Below, piece after piece: positions 1 to 8,897 of a DNA stretch of 64,000 bases (within the stretch, counting starts at the first letter, position 1; each line of letters opens with the position of its first letter). The notes beneath the pieces are model-generated. The model saw nothing but the letters and a program-made list of their open reading frames with translations. It was not told where the DNA came from and ran no database searches. The translations under genes were made by a program, and so were the position numbers. This DNA is from Candidatus Syntrophosphaera thermopropionivorans (GTDB lineage Bacteria > Cloacimonadota > Cloacimonadia > Cloacimonadales > Cloacimonadaceae): contig NZ_SMOG01000006.1 of the NCBI RefSeq assembly GCF_004353895.1, positions 1 through 64,000 of the forward strand, given 5' to 3'.

Positions 1-649
1 GGACTATAGTTCATAGATTATCTTGCTTTATTTAAATCTATTATATAATTATAACCAACTGTACTTATTTTTGAAGATTAATATTCTTCAAGCTCTCGAT
101 AGTTAGAAGAGATAAAAGTAACAACTTTATAATGTATATTGTTTAAATTTCTGCATAATTGTATAAACTCAGATAGTTCCCTATTATCCAATTTCCCCCT
201 CTTCCTTAGCTCTCTCTTAGCTCTTCCCCATTACTGGAGCTAAGAAAAAGGTAAGAGATGGGCAATATAAAACAAAAGGGGGAATATAAATTAATTGCTA
301 AAACGGGTAAATTGAAATATTTGATGAATGATTATTATATACTCAAGTGATAAAATTACAGAATATAAATTTATTTAAATATATGGTTGCACTGAATTAG
401 TTCAATTAACCTCTTTCAATTGGAGTTCCCGCAGCCTTTTAATAATTCCCCTCTTAGATATGAATGTCTTAGAGAGGTAAAATATTACTTTCCAATAAAT
501 AGGACTAACCTGTCAGGATTTGTCTGACTCACTTTCAAAATAATGTTCCAATCATAAGATAAAGGATAGAGTAATATCAAACCCAGCAGGAAAGGTTAAA
601 GATATGCTTCTGGGAGTAGGATTAAAACTGTATATTGCTTAAATTATAG
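1..649. other. AT-rich non-coding region with hairpins
   Basis: No open frame here has coding character. The region is very AT-rich. It holds one copy of an intergenic hairpin repeat (195-263). A smaller hairpin at 449-477 (CCTCT pairing with AGAGG) may be a decayed relative. A third short hairpin lies at 512-528 (GTCAG pairing with CTGAC). It lies downstream of the minus-strand gene ending at 650, but no classical U-tract terminator is evident. Confidence 0.6.
195..263. repeat. Intergenic hairpin repeat, copy A (diverged)
   Basis: The element has an inner 8-bp stem, CTTAGCTC (216-223) with GAGCTAAG (237-244). An outer imperfect stem pairs CCC-CTCTT-CC on the left with GG-AAGAG-GGG on the right. 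The octamer CTTAGCTC is duplicated on the left arm (205-212 and 216-223). The same core and architecture recur at 18838-18886 and 38059-38105. This copy is the most diverged of the three. Confidence 0.6.
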
Positions 650-1381
650 TCATACCTTAATGCGAGAGCGAATCTTTTCCAGAGTTTTAGGTCCAATTCC
701 TTTAACATTAAGGATATCCTCAACCGCATTAAATTTACCGTTCTGATTGCGATAATCAATTATAGCTTGAGCTTTAACTTCGCCAATACCGGGCAGGGTA
801 CAAAGTTCTTCTATTCCTGCAGTATTAATATTTACGATATTTGTTAGCTGATTTTTAGGAACTGAAGCAGAGGAGGTTTTCTTCTTGGCATCCGTTGCTT
901 TCTGGTTAGTTGATGTTTTATCAGTATTTTTACCTTTATCAGATATGGCTATTTGAGAAGTATCCTGTCCAGAAGCAGGGATTTTTTCTGGAGTAAATTC
1001 TGGATTTCCAAAGATTAATAAAGAGGGCAACATTTTTGCTAAGGTCTTTTCACCAATACCCTTTATCTGAAGAAGGTCATCTGTGCTTTTAAAACCGTAT
1101 TGGTTACGATAGTCAATTATATCCTGAGCACGTTTTTCACCTATTCCGGGCAAAAGCATCAATTCTTCTTTAGAAGCGGTTCGGATATCAATCTGTACTG
1201 GTTTATCTTCTTTGACAGCTTTCACCAGTTCTTCAGTTGTCTCAGGAGTTGCCGTTTTTTTAGCTAACAGATTATGAAAACCATCAAATTGTCCCAGGAT
1301 AAAACCTAATAGAGCCAGACCACAAATAGCCAAAATTGCCTTTTGTTCCGTTCGGGTAAGAAATCTATCCACAAATTTCAT
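650..1381 (-). CDS. Membrane-anchored protein with two ComEA-type helix-hairpin-helix domains
   Basis: The 243-residue protein has one N-terminal membrane segment (about residues 14-32). It is followed by two ComEA-like HhH units at about 64-118 and 183-242, each with LPGIGE and KGIG hairpins. A Ser/Thr/Lys-rich linker of about 60 residues separates them. HhH units of this kind bind duplex DNA non-specifically; ComEA captures incoming DNA in the periplasm during transformation. The anchor followed by HhH fits a periplasmic or membrane-proximal DNA-binding role, but classic ComEA has a single HhH unit, so the competence role is inference. It lies 40 bases downstream of the T9SS cargo gene on the same strand and may be the last gene of that operon. 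Confidence 0.75.
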   Translation of the reverse strand: MKFVDRFLTRTEQKAILAICGLALLGFILGQFDGFHNLLAKKTATPETTEELVKAVKEDKPVQIDIRTASKEELMLLPGIGEKRAQDIIDYRNQYGFKSTDDLLQIKGIGEKTLAKMLPSLLIFGNPEFTPEKIPASGQDTSQIAISDKGKNTDKTSTNQKATDAKKKTSSASVPKNQLTNIVNINTAGIEELCTLPGIGEVKAQAIIDYRNQNGKFNAVEDILNVKGIGPKTLEKIRSRIKV

Positions 1382-1421
1382 ATTTCCTTTCTCCCTATAT
1401 AGTTAGCCTGATTTAAAGTTA

Positions 1422-2750
1422 CTATTTAAGCAAGAGCATTTTTGCTAAAGATGCAGGTTGTTCCTTAAGTCTGTAAAAATAGATTCCATTAGGCAAATGG
1501 GACGGCACTTTCCAATCTATCTTATTCTCTCCCTGATAAATAGAGTGAGAATTAGTTTCTGCTACCAGCTCTCCTTTTAGATTAAAGATTTGAATAGTGG
1601 CATAACCTGCTTTATTTGCAGATATAGAAAAGGAAGTCATATTTTTAAAGGGATTAGGTGAGTTTGCTTTAAGAATCATCACAGCAGGAACCTGGATAAT
1701 ATCATCCTGTATAGGGTCACTGGTGTGACAGATAAAAGGAATGTTATAAGTGCCAAGATTAGGAGAAGTGAGTTCAAAATGGAAATGAGCAGTACCAGTA
1801 GAACCTACTATTAGATTGAGATGAAAACCTTTCACTTGTCCAGAACTCAGGTTTAAGGGCATAGAAATACCACCCGGATAGCAATTTCCTTCTTCATCGC
1901 AATAATTGAAATACCAGTTGGCTGGAGCATCATCCACCACTATTCTCATATTAAAAGTGTCCGCTGCCCCGAGATTGAATATCCATAACGGTTCCGAAAG
2001 AAAATTGGAATTGGGGTCAACAATGATATTATTTCCCTCCCAATCATAGGCACAACGCAGATAATACTCAGGCAATAAAAGAGTGGAAGTGCTTTGCAAA
2101 ATAACCTGATTATCAACTTCTACCAAGGCTATTGCCCAGATATTATCAGGCTCTACAGAAGCATCATAGGAAAAATTATCGTTGATTGTTACTTCTTCGC
2201 CCGGTCCAGTTAAATTTATATTATGATAGAGATATTGCCTTGCCACATTATTATAGGTTCCCATAGAGTTCTGCGCTAAAATCAATATGAGCTTTTGATT
2301 AATTAAAGAAAGTTCAGGATCAAGCATTTTAACCGTAACTGAAATAGCACCCGTTTCAGTATTAAAGCTGGTAATATTCATTTTTAAGGGGGAAGCGGAG
2401 AATTTATAGTTATTAACTATATTATTGTAAATCCCAGTTCCTGGGACACCTGTGACAGAGCTTTCCCGATTAAAAAAGATAGTAGGCAGAATCTCAACTC
2501 CTAAATCGTTTATCCTCTCGTTCACACTCACATTGCCTAAATTATTATCATTTTGAAAAAGATGGGTAGCAATAAATTCTCCTCTATTGGTGTTATCCAG
2601 CACCTCATTTAATTGCATCATTGCTTCATTGCAATCAGAATTGTCTTGAATCAGACATAATTCTGCCAGAGAAGTGCGTGGAAAATAATTTGGATTAGCT
2701 GCAAGAAGTGCTACACTCATCAAGAGTATGAGAACAAGTGTCTTTTTCAT
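1422..2750 (-). CDS. Secreted thioredoxin-fold-like protein with T9SS-type sorting domain
   Basis: A signal peptide (residues 1-18) precedes a region that looks like the Omp28 thioredoxin-like domain. It has a Leu-Pro-Thr cis-proline segment near residues 88-90. Where related proteins carry CxxC, this one has C32 and C40, seven residues apart. A central beta-rich part follows. From about residue 355 to the C-terminus (442) there is a Por/FlgD-like domain starting SPNPF and ending in a short KMLLLK strand, typical of type A sorting domains of the type IX secretion system. The predicted fate is therefore export across the outer membrane and cell-surface attachment or release. It is encoded directly after a beta-barrel protein, TlpA and DsbD, which ties it to thiol chemistry. 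Its function is not known. Confidence 0.7.
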   Translation of the reverse strand: MKKTLVLILLMSVALLAANPNYFPRTSLAELCLIQDNSDCNEAMMQLNEVLDNTNRGEFIATHLFQNDNNLGNVSVNERINDLGVEILPTIFFNRESSVTGVPGTGIYNNIVNNYKFSASPLKMNITSFNTETGAISVTVKMLDPELSLINQKLILILAQNSMGTYNNVARQYLYHNINLTGPGEEVTINDNFSYDASVEPDNIWAIALVEVDNQVILQSTSTLLLPEYYLRCAYDWEGNNIIVDPNSNFLSEPLWIFNLGAADTFNMRIVVDDAPANWYFNYCDEEGNCYPGGISMPLNLSSGQVKGFHLNLIVGSTGTAHFHFELTSPNLGTYNIPFICHTSDPIQDDIIQVPAVMILKANSPNPFKNMTSFSISANKAGYATIQIFNLKGELVAETNSHSIYQGENKIDWKVPSHLPNGIYFYRLKEQPASLAKMLLLK

Positions 2751-2763
2751 AATAATCTCCTAT

Positions 2764-4233
2764 TTAAAAACGGGTAGTCATTTCTAATTTTATGCCAGAA
2801 AATGGAGCTACATAACGACAGATTCCATTACGGCATACCTTCCCTCCAGCTTCTTTTCCCACCAATAACAGGATATCAGTTTCGGAAAAAAGAGGATATT
2901 TTACTTGCACAGAAGGCATATAACGACTTTGTGTCAGGTGCGAAAAATCTTTCCACCAACTCTGTAATGCCAGAGAACAGGAAAGTTTATTAAAACTGGT
3001 ATCAAACTGGATTTTAGGTTCATAATGAGAAGTTTCCACATCATAAACCTGCTTTTCCACTACTTTAAACTCTCCAGATAGGGTAAAAGGATTTTTCTTT
3101 CCGGGAAATTGAAGATTGAAACCAGGATAGGATTCCTTTTGCCAGTGACTGAGAATTTCATCTATCTTCTCTACTTGACTGTAGGCAATAGATGCCATTT
3201 TTAAATCCTTATTCCAATCCAGACTAACAAAGAAATCATTCATTTTTACTTTATGATTGTGATTCCAGGCTTCCGCATAATCCAAATTGAAAGTCCAGTA
3301 TTTTAAGAAGGCAAAGCTCATCCAGCCCTGCAAACCTTCTTCATCCAAGCCCGAGCTTTGATTATCTGCCAGAGTTTCATTATGATGATTAGCTAAAGGG
3401 ATATCCTGCAGATGGTTAAAGTAATCAAAGCCATCATAGTATTTATAAGCACCACCAATCTGTAAAGGACCAAAATAAGTGCTGAGATTGCCATAAATAG
3501 CAGAGCCATTATCATTACTATATGCTTTTTGGCGTTGAGCCAGCTCTATGGAACCGTCTATCCAATCTTCTTGAAATGAAACTCTTCCTCCCAGAATATT
3601 ATCTTCTTTATAGGAAGAGCCTATATATGATTGTAAAGAAAGGACGGTAACTCCAAGGGTCAAAGGTTTCAAAACAGGATATTGAAGGTCTGCTCCATAA
3701 GCTAAATCCAATTTTCCTCTATTTATAGGATTACTGTAAGCGGAATAAAGTGCCTTCACCCGCAGTTTATTATCATAGGAAAAGCGAAAACCATTCACTC
3801 TGTAGTCATCATCCATTTCCAAATCTTGGTAACTGCGAAAAATCAATCCACTGCCAAAGGTTTCTTCCATAATTCCAGCATAAACCTGATAGTTATTCCG
3901 GTTATAACTGGCATAAAGTTCCTTCCATCCAAGATTTAAACGGTCTGGATTAAGTTCTGCTAAAAGTTCACTTTGCTCAATGCTATATTTAGGCAATTCC
4001 GCAATAAACTTCATCCCGAAACTAAAATCCTTATAGCCCAGATTGAAGGCAAAGGAATCGTAAAAGTAGCAATTTAAAGAATCGGATGCAGCACGATAAA
4101 CGAAACTGGCTTGATTTAAACCATTAACCGTCAAAGTAGTTTGAGCAGGGATAAAAGTTATTCCTGCCAGAAAAATAAGTAATAATAAAATTACTTTTCC
4201 TGGCAATCGGGACATTTTTCGGTGCAGGTGCAT
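2764..4233 (-). CDS. Outer-membrane beta-barrel protein of the redox operon
   Basis: The 489-residue protein has a signal peptide (hydrophobic stretch about residues 13-31, then AQ). A long run of alternating aromatic and polar residues follows, ending in a terminal Phe, the usual C-terminal signature of barrels inserted by BamA. It resembles uncharacterised FCB-group barrels (DUF6029-like) more than any porin I can name. A C-x4-C pair lies near the C-terminus (VCRNGIC). The ATG at 4233 is chosen because GGAG precedes it closely; this makes the frame overlap the end of the TlpA gene by 43 bases, so translation is probably coupled. Position between a periplasmic thioredoxin and a T9SS cargo suggests it is an outer-membrane partner of that set, which is inference. 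Confidence 0.65.
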   Translation of the reverse strand: MHLHRKMSRLPGKVILLLLIFLAGITFIPAQTTLTVNGLNQASFVYRAASDSLNCYFYDSFAFNLGYKDFSFGMKFIAELPKYSIEQSELLAELNPDRLNLGWKELYASYNRNNYQVYAGIMEETFGSGLIFRSYQDLEMDDDYRVNGFRFSYDNKLRVKALYSAYSNPINRGKLDLAYGADLQYPVLKPLTLGVTVLSLQSYIGSSYKEDNILGGRVSFQEDWIDGSIELAQRQKAYSNDNGSAIYGNLSTYFGPLQIGGAYKYYDGFDYFNHLQDIPLANHHNETLADNQSSGLDEEGLQGWMSFAFLKYWTFNLDYAEAWNHNHKVKMNDFFVSLDWNKDLKMASIAYSQVEKIDEILSHWQKESYPGFNLQFPGKKNPFTLSGEFKVVEKQVYDVETSHYEPKIQFDTSFNKLSCSLALQSWWKDFSHLTQSRYMPSVQVKYPLFSETDILLLVGKEAGGKVCRNGICRYVAPFSGIKLEMTTRF

Positions 4234-4727
4234 TCTTCTCCTTCTTCATTTGCCAGACCTAAAAGTTTACGAACCTTATGCTCATACTCTTTTTCTATTC
4301 CTGGTTCATAACCAAGATGAGAATAGACTATTTCTCCGGTCTTATCCAGAATAAAAGTATGAGGTGGATTTTCCACATTCAATTTTTTGGCTAAAGTCTT
4401 ATCTGGATCAAATAGTGTAATAAAGCTATAGTTTTTACTTTTCAGATAAGCTTTTGCTTTGGGTTGAGCTTTGGGTGCATCCAGAGAAATTAAAACCACC
4501 GTCAAGCTATCATACTTATTAACCAGTTCTTGTAAAGCTGGCATAGCTTGTTTGCAGGGCTGACAATAATCTGCCCAAAAATCAATGATAATAGGTCCCT
4601 TTCCTAAAAGTTCACTTAAGCTCACATTCTTCCCACTTTCATCAGGCAAACGGAAATCTGGCATTTTTTCAGCCATTAATATGGCTACGAGAAGTAAGAG
4701 TAGAGTTAGAATTGTTAATTTTTTCAT
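4191..4727 (-). CDS. TlpA-like periplasmic thioredoxin with Cys-rich tail
   Basis: A signal peptide (1-19) is followed by a TlpA/AhpC-TSA thioredoxin domain. It has the active-site motif WADYCQPC (C55 and C58) and the cis-proline region NPPHTF (P121-P122). Such proteins reduce disulfides or cytochrome c apoprotein thiols in the periplasm using electrons from DsbD/CcdA. The 178-residue protein ends in an unusual tail with C166, C168, C172 and C175 (CxCx3CxxC), which could bind metal or be a redox site; this tail is not part of the usual TlpA fold. It sits between an Omp28-like lipoprotein and a beta-barrel gene, with the DsbD gene two genes upstream as the likely electron donor. Confidence 0.85.
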   Translation of the reverse strand: MKKLTILTLLLLLVAILMAEKMPDFRLPDESGKNVSLSELLGKGPIIIDFWADYCQPCKQAMPALQELVNKYDSLTVVLISLDAPKAQPKAKAYLKSKNYSFITLFDPDKTLAKKLNVENPPHTFILDKTGEIVYSHLGYEPGIEKEYEHKVRKLLGLANEEGEECTCTEKCPDCQEK

Positions 4728-4744
4728 TTTTTTTGTTCCTCTTT

Positions 4745-5875
4745 TTATTTTTTAGATTTGATAATATGGTCAAGGGCAATCTCTATTCCACTATGAATCT
4801 TGGCATTGTTCTCAAACACAGGAGGTTTAGTTTGTGCAAAAATAACTATTGCCGCATCATTTGGAATAGTTATGGATGAGGTTAAAGAAAAACTTATTGG
4901 TCCCTCTAAATCAGAAGAAGTAAGAGTTTTACTTCCTTGAGCCAGCACCACATTCCGAACATAATCATAATTGGTGTTTTGAAAGGGAGAGACCTTATCA
5001 ATTAACGCATAATTCAGGTAAAGATTGGTTAAATCCAGTTCAGGATTTAGCAGTTGTAAAGTGATAGAACCTGTAACCTGTTTGTTATTTATCCGGATAA
5101 CCGGGTAAAGATACAGAATATCAGCATCTTTTTCCAGTAAACTCTGAATGGCAGTATCATATTCTGCAAGAATGGCTGGACTGTTTCCCATAAGAGCCAT
5201 TTCTCCTTGAATTATAGAACTGGGAAAAGGAGGATAACCATAATATTGATAAACCTCATCTCCCGGAATTGCCAGTTGGTCGCTAATATGATGTTCCAGA
5301 TAACTTATTCTTTGTGGATAAGCGTCCTGCCATTTATTTAACTTATTTTCTACCACGGGACAATTAGGACAAGTGAGGAAGGTGAAATATTCTATTATAA
5401 TATGCTCTTTTGTAGAAGGATAAGAGCCAGAAAGTTGATTTCCTCTTAAGAGCCATTTTCCTTCACGCTGGGCAATATGTTCTGAATGAAAGAGGCTGTC
5501 CACCAACACAGTTGACTTTCTATCCGTCGTTATAAGCAATCTCCAATCAGCCAAAGCAGTAGTTTCAGAGAGCATTTCAGAACTTATAAGTGTGACCTGT
5601 GCTTGTGCTTCTGGTGCAACACTATAGATACTCTGTAACCAGTTTCGGATATCCTCTTTCTGCAATCCATAATATAGATAATCCTCAGCATAAAATTGCA
5701 TCACATTATCTATCATATTTTCTGATTGAGAATTAAGAATATCTTCAAGAGGAGAAAACAATTCTGTTTCTAAATTCACTGTAACAGGTGGCTGAAAATT
5801 GTGAGTAAAACGGTCACAACTGGTAACAAATAATATGGTTACAAGACTTATAAGGAGAAATAGATTTCTTTTCAT
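4745..5875 (-). CDS. Omp28-like lipoprotein with thioredoxin domain (CPNC)
   Basis: The N-terminus is a lipoprotein signal with the modified cysteine at residue 20 (VTSC). Residues about 40-150 look like a small NTF2/SnoaL-like helical and beta unit. From about residue 155 an Omp28-related thioredoxin-like domain follows with CPNC (C169, C172) and a Pro at 218 in the cis-Pro position. Omp28 family proteins are abundant FCB-group outer-membrane or surface lipoproteins, often next to redox partners. The gene start overlaps the dsbD stop by four bases (ATGA), so the two are translationally coupled. An oxidoreductase or thiol-sensing role in the outer periplasm is inferred from the CxxC and the DsbD linkage. 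Confidence 0.75.
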   Translation of the reverse strand: MKRNLFLLISLVTILFVTSCDRFTHNFQPPVTVNLETELFSPLEDILNSQSENMIDNVMQFYAEDYLYYGLQKEDIRNWLQSIYSVAPEAQAQVTLISSEMLSETTALADWRLLITTDRKSTVLVDSLFHSEHIAQREGKWLLRGNQLSGSYPSTKEHIIIEYFTFLTCPNCPVVENKLNKWQDAYPQRISYLEHHISDQLAIPGDEVYQYYGYPPFPSSIIQGEMALMGNSPAILAEYDTAIQSLLEKDADILYLYPVIRINNKQVTGSITLQLLNPELDLTNLYLNYALIDKVSPFQNTNYDYVRNVVLAQGSKTLTSSDLEGPISFSLTSSITIPNDAAIVIFAQTKPPVFENNAKIHSGIEIALDHIIKSKK

Positions 5876-7725
5876 TGCTTCTCCTTTACTGGAATTTGCT
5901 CCAGAGCTTTCTTCAGGTCTGATTTACTAAATAATTCTGGCATTTTGATAGGTTCTTCCCCTGGAATAAAGAGCATATTAAAGGGCACTCCTATACTTCC
6001 ATACTGCAACATAAAATCTTTTAAAACAGCATCTTCACGAGTGAAATCTCCTTTTAAACGAATGACTCCTCGTTTCTCAAATTCAGCTATAATATCTTCT
6101 TGATTGAGCACTTTCTTCTCATTGGTTTTGCAATTAGTGCACCAGGCAGCTCCGATTTCCACATAGACTGGCTTACCTTCTTCTTGCAACTTATAGAGAA
6201 GTTCAGGAGTGAATACATACCATCCCTCTTGTTCTGCTGGTTGCATTCCTTGCACTTGAACTTGTTCTTGTTTATTAGCTTCCTTTTCTGGTTCCCATTT
6301 AAGATAGTAAGAAGCACTCCAGATAATAATAGCAATTGCCACAAAGCCCAATAAAAATTGCACCCATTTCTTATATTGAGGACGGACAAATCTTCCATAA
6401 AGCCAAGCTGCAACACCCATCCAGAAAATAAAAAGCAGGGTATTTATCAAAAAAGGACCACTTTTAGTTAAACTCCAGATATTAGACACATATTTCCAGG
6501 TGAGCCACAAAAGCACAAAACCCATTGCTTCCTTAAAAATATTCATCCATTCACCAGGTTTAGGAAGCGCTTTAAGAGCTTTGGGGAAAAGACTTATAAT
6601 TATAAAAGGCAAGGCAAAACCAAAACCAATCAAAAGGAAAAATAGCACCAGCATGGGAGAAGATAAACGAAATGCTACCTCCAATGCAGGTCCCATAAAG
6701 GGTCCCATACAGGAAAAACCCATTAAGAAAGCAAAAACTCCATTAAAGAAAGAACCGATATATCCCCCCTTGGAAGTAGCTTTTGCTGCCGCATTCATTC
6801 CGGGTAAAGTCATCTCCCAGACATTTAATAAAGATAAGCCAAAGAGGAAAAGAATACTCATCATTATAAGATTATAGGTTACACTTTGACTTAGAAATCC
6901 ATAGGTAAGATTCACTCCCGAAGCCCTGGCAATCACAAAAACAGCTGCAATCGCACCAAAAGAGAGTAGCACTCCCAGTGTATAAAGCAGAGTATGTATC
7001 ATCAGTTTAGTTATATCCTTTTGAGCTTGATTAATCATACTCATAGCTCTGATAGGTAAAATAGGAAGCACACAGGGAGTAAAGTTTAGAACTATACCTC
7101 CCAGAATGGCTAATAACATATAAATAAGGATATTTCCACTTTCTTCTTTTTGGACTGGAGCTGAAGGAATCTCTTCTTTGGTTGAAACAGAAGCGTTTGT
7201 AGCAAGGGTATCCTGCTCTTTTTCTATAAATTGTTCATTTTCTGATTCAGCTAAAGTTGCAGGAGGAAGGATTTCCAGTTGAACTGTTCCTTCCACAGTT
7301 TGAGGAGGATCACAAAATCCGCTACTTTTATGACAGAGTCCATACTGAAGTTCTACTTTAATGCTTAGCTTCCCTGGTTTGGCATCAGCTTTAACTACAA
7401 AAGGTTTCTTGAGTGTGAATTTGCCATAATATTCCCAGATACCATCAGTTATCTTATCGGGTTCAGGATATTTAGTTGATTCGAAATTCAATTGAGGATA
7501 GGAACCAATCACTTTCAGAGTTAGATAGCCATTTTCACCTTCCGAGGGGTCATAAGATTGCTTCTTATCACTATCTTGAATTATTAGAGTAGCTTGCAGA
7601 ACACCTTTTTCCCCAGGTTGTAAATGAGCAGGACTGATATTAAATTGAACTTTCTGAGCAGAACATATTCCAGTTGCTACAATCAGCAGGACGATTAGCA
7701 TTAAGATTCTATTTCTGTTTTGCAT
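5872..7725 (-). CDS. dsbD: Thiol:disulfide interchange protein DsbD
   Basis: DsbD moves electrons from cytoplasmic thioredoxin across the inner membrane to periplasmic partners. All three modules are visible in 617 residues. After a signal peptide there is an N-terminal periplasmic domain with C131 and C138 followed by DPP. The transmembrane core (about 198-475) contains the paired cysteines C218 (in FTPCVLP) and C339 (in FSCMGP). A C-terminal thioredoxin domain has C529-T-N-C532. It heads a minus-strand operon supplying the Omp28-like lipoprotein and TlpA that follow. A 106-base gap separates it from manC upstream, so it probably has its own promoter. Confidence 0.93.
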   Translation of the reverse strand: MQNRNRILMLIVLLIVATGICSAQKVQFNISPAHLQPGEKGVLQATLIIQDSDKKQSYDPSEGENGYLTLKVIGSYPQLNFESTKYPEPDKITDGIWEYYGKFTLKKPFVVKADAKPGKLSIKVELQYGLCHKSSGFCDPPQTVEGTVQLEILPPATLAESENEQFIEKEQDTLATNASVSTKEEIPSAPVQKEESGNILIYMLLAILGGIVLNFTPCVLPILPIRAMSMINQAQKDITKLMIHTLLYTLGVLLSFGAIAAVFVIARASGVNLTYGFLSQSVTYNLIMMSILFLFGLSLLNVWEMTLPGMNAAAKATSKGGYIGSFFNGVFAFLMGFSCMGPFMGPALEVAFRLSSPMLVLFFLLIGFGFALPFIIISLFPKALKALPKPGEWMNIFKEAMGFVLLWLTWKYVSNIWSLTKSGPFLINTLLFIFWMGVAAWLYGRFVRPQYKKWVQFLLGFVAIAIIIWSASYYLKWEPEKEANKQEQVQVQGMQPAEQEGWYVFTPELLYKLQEEGKPVYVEIGAAWCTNCKTNEKKVLNQEDIIAEFEKRGVIRLKGDFTREDAVLKDFMLQYGSIGVPFNMLFIPGEEPIKMPELFSKSDLKKALEQIPVKEKQ

Positions 7726-7831
7726 ATTTTCTCTCGCTTTGATATTTCACTTTAGTTAAATATTAAAGCATTTTACCATCCAGCCTAAAACAAAATACCA
7801 CTAAATTCCTTCTCATAAAGATAAATATTCC

Positions 7832-8887
7832 TTAAAGCAGGTTATCTTTATGCTTATGCTGAAGATATTCCACCACCTCTTTGACCTTCTCACTTTGCTC
7901 TTTAGAGGTGACCAATAGTGCATCATCTGTTTCTATAATACAAAGACCGTCCACTCCTATGAGGGCAACAAACTTATCGCTATAAACATAATCGTCTCTG
8001 GCATTAAGGGCAAAGCCATCCACTTTAAAGGTATTCTGATTTTCATCTTTAGGAGAGATATCCGCCAGAGCTTTCCAAGAACCGACATCACTCCAGCCAA
8101 AACTGACTGGGATGACTGCTCGGAATCTGGCTTTTTCCATTACGCCAATGTCTATAGGTATACGAGACATTTTGCGGTATACCGCAGCTATTGCTTCTTC
8201 TGAGGCAAAGGATTGTTTTAATTGCAAGACTTCCTCTGCCAAAGTAAGGGTTTCAGGAAGAAACTCTTTCAAAGCCTTATGAATAGAACTTAAGGTCCAG
8301 CAAAAGATTCCACTGTTCCAGAAAAAAGTTCCCTGCCTCAAAAATTCTTTGGCTGTATCCAGTTCTGGCTTTTCTTTAAATTGTTTCACAGAAAATATTC
8401 CTTCTTCCAGTTCTTCTCCTTTTTCAATATAGCCATAACCGGTAGCTGGATAATCAGGAACTATACCAAAAGTAATCAGCATTCCTTTTTGAGCAGCAGT
8501 TTCAGCTTTCTTTAAGGCAGCAATAAAGGCATCTGTATCTTTAATGATATGGTCTACCGGAAGCACTACCATAGTCTCCTTTTCATTATAAAGAGCACTT
8601 AAATATTCCACACTCAAGGCTATACAGGGAGCCGTATTCATCCCAAAAGGTTCTATGATTATATTTTCTGGTGGAAGCTCAGGAAGATGTTCTTTAACCA
8701 GAATAGCTTGAGAAGAAGAAGTCACCACATAGACCTTTTCTGGAGGAACTAAAGTTTCCATACGCTCAAAGGTTAGCTGCAACATTGATTTATCCCCAAG
8801 AATACGAAGATATTGTTTTGGTAAAGATGCACGACTAAGGGGCCAAAATCTGGTACCTGAACCTCCAGCCATAATCAATGCTATCAT
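7832..8887 (-). CDS. manC: Mannose-1-phosphate guanylyltransferase
   Basis: The enzyme makes GDP-mannose from GTP and mannose-1-phosphate for surface polysaccharide or glycan synthesis. The N-terminal signature GGSGTRFWPLSR followed by PKQ is that of the ManC/RfbM nucleotidyltransferase family. At 351 residues it contains only the guanylyltransferase domain and lacks the C-terminal phosphomannose isomerase cupin of bifunctional ManC. A strong GAGGAG ribosome binding site precedes the ATG. It follows lolA by ten bases and is likely the last gene of the ftsK-lolA transcript. The polysaccharide genes at 52.6-55.1 kb are plausible downstream users. Confidence 0.93.
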   Translation of the reverse strand: MIALIMAGGSGTRFWPLSRASLPKQYLRILGDKSMLQLTFERMETLVPPEKVYVVTSSSQAILVKEHLPELPPENIIIEPFGMNTAPCIALSVEYLSALYNEKETMVVLPVDHIIKDTDAFIAALKKAETAAQKGMLITFGIVPDYPATGYGYIEKGEELEEGIFSVKQFKEKPELDTAKEFLRQGTFFWNSGIFCWTLSSIHKALKEFLPETLTLAEEVLQLKQSFASEEAIAAVYRKMSRIPIDIGVMEKARFRAVIPVSFGWSDVGSWKALADISPKDENQNTFKVDGFALNARDDYVYSDKFVALIGVDGLCIIETDDALLVTSKEQSEKVKEVVEYLQHKHKDNLL

Positions 8888-8897
8888 CTCATTCTCC

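Noticed and set aside
195-263. Hairpin repeat A as a terminator of the helix-hairpin-helix gene at 650
   Set aside because: It lies nearly 390 bases beyond the stop and has no U-tract on the minus strand; the same structure recurs away from gene ends.
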